Positions 1 to 4,232 of a stretch of DNA of 5,698 bases are shown one piece after another. Under the pieces are notes generated by a model. The model was not told the DNA's origin. It searched no databases and worked only from the letters and a program-made list of their open reading frames with translations. Made by a program: the position numbers and the translations under genes. The stretch lies in NCBI GenBank assembly GCA_021443605.1, contig JABUTQ010000347.1:1-5698 (forward strand), written 5' to 3'. This DNA is from Bacteroidales bacterium (GTDB taxonomy: Bacteria > Bacteroidota > Bacteroidia > Bacteroidales > UBA932). Position 1 is the first letter of the stretch; every line of letters begins with the position of its first letter.

Positions 1-200
1 TTATTATATTGACCTATATACCATCCCAACATATAAAATTCAGACGGTCCAGAACCTCCCGCCTTTGTCCCTACTCCCATATTTTCAACATCCACATGGA
101 ATTTCAAAGATTTTGATGAAGGTTGATTGATCTTCTCGCAACCGACTGCAGCCAAAACCATCGCAGCCATTAAGGTAATGTTTCTAACAAATCTCATCAT
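1..200 (-). CDS. Partial lipoprotein, possibly fimbrillin/Mfa-like (N-terminus only)
   Basis: Sixty-six codons plus two bases are visible, starting at ATG 200-198 (a second ATG follows at 197-195), and the frame is still open at the window edge. The N-terminus is a lipoprotein signal: a short basic start (MMRFVR), a hydrophobic stretch to about residue 18, then AVGC with the lipidated Cys at 21. The mature part begins with Lys/Asn/Ser-rich sequence, then a beta-like strand (SLKFHVDVEN), a TKA motif at 45-47, a Gly-rich turn and an aromatic strand (EFYMLGWYIG). A signal, a short strand and a T-(K/R)-A motif followed by aromatic strands is the pattern I associate with Bacteroidales fimbrillin (FimA/Mfa1-like) pilus subunits. 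That is inference from a fragment; another beta-sandwich surface lipoprotein is possible. It lies 13 nt after a 59-residue ORF and is preceded by a strong AGGAGG, so the start is well supported. Confidence 0.75.
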   Translation of the reverse strand, partial: MMRFVRNITLMAAMVLAAVGCEKINQPSSKSLKFHVDVENMGVGTKAGGSGPSEFYMLGWYIGQYN

Positions 201-207
201 TTTTCAG

Positions 208-216
208 CTCCTCCTA
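208..216 (-). promoter_or_regulatory. Strong Shine-Dalgarno overlapping the upstream stop codon
   Basis: On the minus strand the sequence TAGGAGGAG contains the stop TAG of the 59-residue ORF (216-214) and a full AGGAGG (215-210), nine bases before the ATG at 200. Bacteroidota genes usually lack such strong Shine-Dalgarno sites, and the plus-strand genes here show none. The overlap of stop and ribosome binding site suggests translational coupling of the two minus-strand genes. Confidence 0.7.
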
Positions 217-393
217 AAATTCCAAATCTGTAAATCCACCGTTTTGCCACGGCTCAGTTTCGACACTTGACGAAGTGGGGTGAATATTGTCAGTCTTTGT
301 CGTGCTGTTTGCACAAAAACCCTCCGTCTCAATTAAGACACAAATCGTAGCCGGGGAAACGTATCTCCCCGTAAAAACATTCATTTTTTTCAT
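214..393 (-). CDS. Small 59-residue hypothetical protein upstream of the lipoprotein
   Basis: ATG at 393-391 opens a 59-codon frame ending in TAG at 216-214. The protein starts MKKMNVFTGRYVSPATICVL, continues IETEGFCANS (21-30), has a Thr/Ser-rich middle and ends with a Trp-containing acidic tail (EPWQNGGFTDLEF). There is no classical signal peptide or membrane segment. Small Bacteroidales proteins with a basic start, a Y-x2-P motif, an E-G-hydrophobic-C-A-S-like motif and an acidic or Trp-rich tail are familiar to me as uncharacterised ORFs, often next to fimbrillin or other surface lipoprotein genes; this one fits, and its function is unknown. The start is supported by in-frame TGA at 399-397 just upstream. 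A second Met at codon 4 is an alternative. The stop overlaps the next gene's ribosome binding site, which supports a real two-gene unit. Two cysteines (18 and 27) are present. Confidence 0.7.
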   Translation of the reverse strand: MKKMNVFTGRYVSPATICVLIETEGFCANSTTKTDNIHPTSSSVETEPWQNGGFTDLEF

Positions 394-394
394 C

Positions 395-408
395 TTTCAA
401 ATTTCAAA
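395..408. repeat. Two tandem copies of TTTCAAA
   Basis: The heptamer TTTCAAA occurs twice head to tail, immediately upstream of the start codon of the small minus-strand ORF (393). On the coding strand it reads TTTGAAATTTGAAA and sits where a ribosome would load. It may simply be an AT-rich leader; no known binding site is recognised. Confidence 0.5.
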
Positions 409-474
409 CTCGGTCTTCGTCACCGATATATAAGTTTCATCTGGCAGAGCTATATTGTGCAAAACCTATGCCAT

Positions 475-488
475 AAAAAAAAAAAAAA
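475..488. repeat. Homopolymer A14 (T14 on the minus strand)
   Basis: Fourteen consecutive A residues lie between the divergent genes. For the rightward unit the tract falls about 45-55 bases upstream of the -7 box, where A tracts can bend DNA or act as UP-like elements. For the leftward unit it would sit between a weak -7-like box (468-461) and any -33 element, so a change in tract length would change promoter spacing. Exact length is also a spot where sequencing or assembly errors are common. Confidence 0.85.
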
Positions 489-506
489 CATTTTGCAACC
501 ATTTTC

Positions 507-530
507 GTTAAAAAAAGTCAACTTTTTAAC
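507..530. promoter_or_regulatory. Imperfect 24-bp dyad next to the sigma-gene promoter, candidate operator
   Basis: GTTAAAAAAAGT (507-518) and ACTTTTTAAC (521-530) are inverted copies separated by CA, with two extra A residues in the left arm. The two-base centre is too short for a stable RNA loop, so a DNA-level site is more likely than a hairpin. The right arm ends exactly where the TACCTTTG box begins, so a protein bound here would cover the space between the -33 and -7 elements. The AT-rich composition makes chance a real possibility. Confidence 0.4.
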
Positions 531-538
531 TACCTTTG
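531..538 (+). promoter_or_regulatory. Bacteroides-type -7 promoter box TACCTTTG
   Basis: TACCTTTG is an exact match to the Bacteroides primary-sigma -7 consensus TAnnTTTG. It would place the transcript start near 542-546 and give a leader of about 15-20 nt before the sigma ATG at 561. No good TTTG -33 box is seen at the usual 19-21 bp distance; the nearest candidate is TTCG at 504-507, with a slightly long 23-bp spacer. A weak -33 box would suit an activated promoter. Confidence 0.55.
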
Positions 539-560
539 GGCATTCCATTTACAATACGCC

Positions 561-1073
561 ATGCAAGACGCGCAAAAGTACAGAGAAGCATTCGAGTCGA
601 TGTTCAAGAAGAACTATCAGAGCCTCTATTATTGCGCGTACGATATTCTTGCAGACAGCGAAGAGGCAAAAGACGTAGTAAACGGTCTGTTCAGCGACCT
701 TTGGCAAAAGCGAGCATCTCCCGAAAAGGTTGGAGCTGAGGGTTATCTGTTCAAAGCTGTCCGAAACAGAAGCCTCAATTACCTAAAGCACAAGGCGGTC
801 AAGGATAAATTTTACAGCGAGACCGCCCGTCTGCGTGCAGAGGCCGTGGATGAAGATCCTGAGGAGCACGAAAGCCATATAAAATTGATATACAACACTA
901 TGGCACAGTTTTCAGAGAAGACTCGCCACGTGTTCAGGCAGTGCAGTTTTGAAGGGCGCAGCTACAGGGAGGTGGCAGAAGAGCTTGGAGTAACGGAAGC
1001 AGCCGTCCACAAGCACATTTCACTGGCTATGGCTTCACTTAGGGAAGCTTTTGGTAAAAAAAGTAAAAAATAG
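561..1073 (+). CDS. ECF (extracytoplasmic function) RNA polymerase sigma factor
   Basis: This 170-residue protein has the size and two-domain layout of Bacteroidota FecI-type ECF sigma factors. Region 2 spans about residues 8-75: the core-binding and -10-melting helices include FESMFKKNYQSLYYCAYDIL, an acidic turn (DSEEAKDVV), the FSDLWQKR helix and GYLFKAVRNRSLNYLK. A charged linker (76-107) lacks a sigma-3 domain. Region 4 (about 108-164) ends in a helix-turn-helix SYREVAEELGVTEAAVHKHI for the -35 element. The tail is basic (KKSKK). The ATG at 561 puts the start 22 nt after a good -7 box and leaves a normal-length region 2. The fecR-like gene 34 nt downstream should encode its membrane-bound regulator, and the receptor gene further on is the expected target. 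By analogy with FecI it directs polymerase to this operon or related uptake operons when released. It is intact, with no missing segment. Family assignment is very secure; its regulon is unknown. Confidence 0.95.
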   Translation: MQDAQKYREAFESMFKKNYQSLYYCAYDILADSEEAKDVVNGLFSDLWQKRASPEKVGAEGYLFKAVRNRSLNYLKHKAVKDKFYSETARLRAEAVDEDPEEHESHIKLIYNTMAQFSEKTRHVFRQCSFEGRSYREVAEELGVTEAAVHKHISLAMASLREAFGKKSKK

Positions 1074-1107
1074 TGGTAACCGATAAAAGGGCAAAATTGT
1101 TAGTTAG

Positions 1108-2223
1108 ATGAAGATGAAAGAAACCAAGACAAATCAGATTTACACCGAATTGGCACGTATGGCCGAAGCGCGCAGCAATGCGCCCGCTCCGGATATTGAT
1201 GCCGAATGGGAAACATTTGTCAAAAGGGAGAGCCTTTCAGTGCCAAGGAGACGCACTCCTTGGGGCTATGTCGTCACTGCAATGGCCGGAGCCGCAGCAG
1301 CGCTGGCGGTTGTCTATTTTACCGGCAACCTGCAGCGCCCCGTCACCCTTCTGGATTACGACGGGAATCTGCAGCAGCTCACTCTCGTTTCAGACGGAAA
1401 AGTCTCCAATCTCACCGGAAACACCTACTCTTTTGTGGAGGCGGTTACGGCTCAAGTATTGGAAAAAGAATCGCTTAACAAAGAGCAAACATCTGAAAAA
1501 GAGGGCTATGCAGCATTCACCGCAACCGAAGAGAGAGATGATGTCCGTCTCTCGGATGCCACGACAAACCTCAACGAGATGCAGGTGCTTTCCACCCCGC
1601 GAGGGATGGATTTCAAGGTGATTCTCCCAGATGGCAGCGAAGTCTGGCTCAATGCCGAGACCCGCATAGAGTTTCCCAAGGCATTTGGTCAAAGTGGAGA
1701 AAGGCGTGTAAAAGTGGATGGAGAGGCATATTTCAAAGTTGTGAAAGACAATGCCCGTCCATTCATCGTCTCGGCCCGCGATATGTCGGTTAGGGTTCTT
1801 GGCACGAAATTCAACCTCCGCAGCTATGGTTGGCAACCGTCGCACGTATCTCTCGTAGAGGGGAGCGTGGAGGTTATGAAACCGGACGAGAGGGTTGCAG
1901 AGCTGACACTTGTCCCGGGAGAAGATGCGTGGTTGAGCGAGCTCGGGAAGCTGGAAGTGGCAAAGATAGACACCTACGGCATCACCCAGTGGGTAGACGG
2001 CTACTTCTACTTTGGCAATGCAACGCTCGGCGATGTCCTCTGCGAGCTTGGGCGCTGGTACAATCTCGGCGTGGTTTTCCGCGACAGGCAGTTGATGGAT
2101 ATGCAGATACACTTCTCTGCAGAGCGCAACCAAGGGGTGGAGAATGCACTCGAGAACCTGAACGCCCTCGGCAAATTTCGTGTTAGGAAAAATGGTAAAG
2201 ATCTGATTGTCACGAAGAGATAA
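1108..2223 (+). CDS. FecR-family anti-sigma factor / transmembrane signal relay
   Basis: The 371-residue protein has the standard single-pass layout. Residues 1-50 are cytosolic and should hold the sigma factor (DIDAEWETFVKR is typical). One membrane helix follows at about 53-72 (GYVVTAMAGAAAALAVVYF). The periplasmic FecR domain runs from about 158 to 257, with diagnostic motifs LSTPRGMDFKVILPDGSEVW, RRVKVDGEAYFKV, FIVSARDMSVRVLGTKFNLR and VSLVEGSVEV. A C-terminal DUF4974-like domain (about 299-369) begins YFYFGNATLGDVLCELGRWY and ends GKDLIVTK. This domain resembles the STN domain of the receptor encoded downstream. LGTKF carries a Gly-Thr pair (232-233) in the motif where Pseudomonas FecR-type proteins such as FoxR are reported to self-cleave; cleavage here is not shown. 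A second ATG at 1114 is an alternative start. By family knowledge it binds the sigma factor until the receptor reports substrate. It is complete, and the call is very secure. Confidence 0.95.
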   Translation: MKMKETKTNQIYTELARMAEARSNAPAPDIDAEWETFVKRESLSVPRRRTPWGYVVTAMAGAAAALAVVYFTGNLQRPVTLLDYDGNLQQLTLVSDGKVSNLTGNTYSFVEAVTAQVLEKESLNKEQTSEKEGYAAFTATEERDDVRLSDATTNLNEMQVLSTPRGMDFKVILPDGSEVWLNAETRIEFPKAFGQSGERRVKVDGEAYFKVVKDNARPFIVSARDMSVRVLGTKFNLRSYGWQPSHVSLVEGSVEVMKPDERVAELTLVPGEDAWLSELGKLEVAKIDTYGITQWVDGYFYFGNATLGDVLCELGRWYNLGVVFRDRQLMDMQIHFSAERNQGVENALENLNALGKFRVRKNGKDLIVTKR

Positions 2224-2245
2224 TATTATCTTTAACTGACATACT

Positions 2246-4189
2246 ATGAAAATCAAAACAACCCTGGCGGTGATTGCAGCCGCCTTGATGACAATTGCAT
2301 CGTGCACCACAAAGTCTGATGTAAGTGTGCTCTATGTGGCGGGATCTGCCGACATAGACAACACCTCCGACAAGCCTGACAGCACTTTGTTTGCCGCAAG
2401 CCAGGCCAAAAGGCAGGCCTCTTTCGAAAAGTTTTTCGCAGAGCGTTTCAAATCCTACAAGGTGGTCAATGCAAAAGACTACAAACAGGAGATGTCAAAC
2501 GACTGGGACGTGACCATTTTTGACGGCCGCCCCACCCCTATCAGAAATCGCGAATACATCTATGGAGAAAACGGGCAGATCACCGGACTAATTGATGCTC
2601 AATATCTTACCGATGATTTTGACCGTCCTGCACTCTCCATAGCAGAGCAGAGTTCTTACCTTGGACGCACACTCGGTCTTAAAACCGACTGGTATTGTCT
2701 CTGTCTCGAAGACTACGCATTCAAGAGCGACCTCAACCACGAGGTGTTCAGCGGCCCGTGGAAAGTAAAGATTGAATGGGAAACAAAACCTACACCGGAA
2801 CCGGCAAAGGAATATGCGCAACTCGTTCAAGAGAAGCTCCCCGAAGAGATGCAGATGTGGAAAGTGCAGACAAAATCGTATGCCACCGAGCAGGGATACA
2901 GAGTGGGTATGGTGAGCCGTCCGTGGGGCTTCCTCGACTCTCCCGATGCAGAAATCATCTCCGGCGGCAAATGTGCAAAATGCATCGATGCCATATCAAT
3001 CTGCCGTCACGGCAATTTCCTCCACTGGGGGTTTGCCTCGTCTCCGGACGACCTGACCGAAGCGGCGAAAAATCTTCTTGCAAACTGTATCGTCTATATC
3101 TCCAATTTTGCCGGTCAAAAACCGATTGCCCGCAAGCTGAACGAAGGGATAGAAACCCGCTCCAACATCGCAGACATCAAAGGTCTGTTGAGAAAAGATA
3201 TCTGGCAGATAGGAAATGACACACAAGAAGCGTTTAACGTGACAATAGACAGCATCGGAAAAGCCGCAAGGGAGAAGAGGGCAAAAGGGGAGAAACTCAG
3301 CAGCATGGAAGAGATGTATGCAGATTTTGATATGTCACAGGCACACCACTATCCCCCTTACGAAGAATACTTCAAGGAGAGAGCCGGCAAACTGTTCGAA
3401 ACATTTGGATATGACATTGAAAAATACAACGAATATTACGACAGCAATGCACCTTATTTCTGTGCATCACCAGATGGCTATTCGCTTGTACTTGATGAAG
3501 ATATCAAGAGCCTCGGCATAGCAAACAACAATATCAATCTTCTTGACAAATGTATCTCGATGCTCGAAAATGGAACGGATGTAGAGAAAGCCGAGAGGAT
3601 TCTCACCCACTACACCCTGTGCCGATTCAAGAGTGCAAACGAATGGAGAACTTGGTTTGACACCTATAAAGATAAGCTTTTCTTCACAGAGTCAGGCGGA
3701 TGGCTCTGGCTTGTAGATAGTTACGAGCCGAATATCCCCGGAAACGACTACAGTGTGATAAAGCCCAAGGCTGCTCCCAAAGAGAGCCCCGTGCCTCAGT
3801 TGGCAGACAAGGAGACAACTGAATTGGAGCCGGTTATCGCAACCGCATCTCTCAACGACCTTGGAAACGGAGACCACGAGGTGGTGATTCACGCAAAAGT
3901 CCACACCGGCTGGCATATCTACGCAATAGTTTCCGATAGCGATCCGTTTATCCCTACAGAGGTAAATATCTCTTTACCAGAAAGTTGCACACTTGAAGGA
4001 AGTTTAGTGCGCCCGGGCGCGAAACCCCTTGGCACAAACGGCACAACAGTATATGAAGGAGATCTCGTTTTCCGCCAGAAAATCACGGGGAGCGGCAAGG
4101 GGAAGGTTGACGTGAAACTCAGCTGGCAAAGCTGCAACGACCGCGCCTGCCTTACTCCGAGAGAAGCATCATTCTCTTTCAATATCTAA
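2246..4189 (+). CDS. Large lipoprotein with C-terminal DsbD-N-like redox domain
   Basis: A signal peptide with lipobox TIASC puts the lipidated Cys at residue 20 of 647, so the protein should be anchored to a membrane and face the periplasm or outside. Residues 26-290 look like an alpha/beta domain (VSVLYVAGSADI; YKVVNAKDY; DVTIFDG; HEVFSG; RHGNFLHWGFASSPDDLTEA) faintly like ThuA/class I amidotransferase-type folds; I do not know its function. A CAKC pair lies at 243-246. Residues 300-500 look mostly helical and end in FFTESGGWLWLVDSY. After a Pro/Lys/Glu-rich linker (505-527), residues 528-647 match the N-terminal domain of DsbD-type thiol reductases: HTGWHIY, YEGDLVFRQKI, LSWQSCNDRACLTP, with Cys 630 and 635 as the expected redox pair. 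No thioredoxin or membrane DsbD domain is attached, so electrons must come from another protein. Its place between fecR (22 nt) and susC (43 nt) is unusual and implies a role tied to that uptake system. The CDS is secure and the C-terminal domain likely; the rest is unassigned. Confidence 0.88.
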   Translation: MKIKTTLAVIAAALMTIASCTTKSDVSVLYVAGSADIDNTSDKPDSTLFAASQAKRQASFEKFFAERFKSYKVVNAKDYKQEMSNDWDVTIFDGRPTPIRNREYIYGENGQITGLIDAQYLTDDFDRPALSIAEQSSYLGRTLGLKTDWYCLCLEDYAFKSDLNHEVFSGPWKVKIEWETKPTPEPAKEYAQLVQEKLPEEMQMWKVQTKSYATEQGYRVGMVSRPWGFLDSPDAEIISGGKCAKCIDAISICRHGNFLHWGFASSPDDLTEAAKNLLANCIVYISNFAGQKPIARKLNEGIETRSNIADIKGLLRKDIWQIGNDTQEAFNVTIDSIGKAAREKRAKGEKLSSMEEMYADFDMSQAHHYPPYEEYFKERAGKLFETFGYDIEKYNEYYDSNAPYFCASPDGYSLVLDEDIKSLGIANNNINLLDKCISMLENGTDVEKAERILTHYTLCRFKSANEWRTWFDTYKDKLFFTESGGWLWLVDSYEPNIPGNDYSVIKPKAAPKESPVPQLADKETTELEPVIATASLNDLGNGDHEVVIHAKVHTGWHIYAIVSDSDPFIPTEVNISLPESCTLEGSLVRPGAKPLGTNGTTVYEGDLVFRQKITGSGKGKVDVKLSWQSCNDRACLTPREASFSFNI

Positions 4190-4232
4190 GACACAATAAC
4201 TTAACCTATTTAATTATCTAAATTTTAAGAAC

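Larger units (their letters stand above)
394..560. other. Divergent intergenic regulatory region
   Basis: This 167-bp AT-rich stretch separates the leftward small ORF from the rightward sigma gene, so it must carry the start signals for both units unless the leftward unit is transcribed from inside the sigma gene. From left to right it holds a tandem heptamer (395-408), a weak minus-strand -7-like box TAGGTTTT (468-461), a 14-base A tract (475-488), a 24-bp dyad (507-530) and a plus-strand -7 box TACCTTTG (531-538). Short ORFs that can be drawn across it run into the sigma gene in the wrong frame and are not believable. Confidence 0.7.

Noticed and set aside
457..739. Two short plus-strand frames entering the sigma gene
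   Set aside because: They overlap the sigma factor in the wrong frame, one of them begins by reading through the A14 tract, and their products are low-complexity basic peptides.
1830..2186. A 118-codon plus-strand frame inside fecR
   Set aside because: Arg-rich out-of-frame shadow of fecR; no family resemblance.
2227..2234. TATCTTTA as a separate promoter for the redox lipoprotein
   Set aside because: One mismatch to TAnnTTTG in a 22-nt AT-rich gap, with no -33 partner at proper spacing; co-transcription with fecR is simpler.
1390..2310. A 306-codon open frame on the minus strand
   Set aside because: It lies antisense to the fecR gene, which has unmistakable domains, and its translation shows no recognisable domain or sensible start context.
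4190..4232. Terminator or promoter in the 43-nt gap before susC
   Set aside because: Only a weak CTTAA/TTAAG pairing with a long AT-rich loop and a TAAATTTT that would place the transcript start at the ATG itself; neither is convincing.
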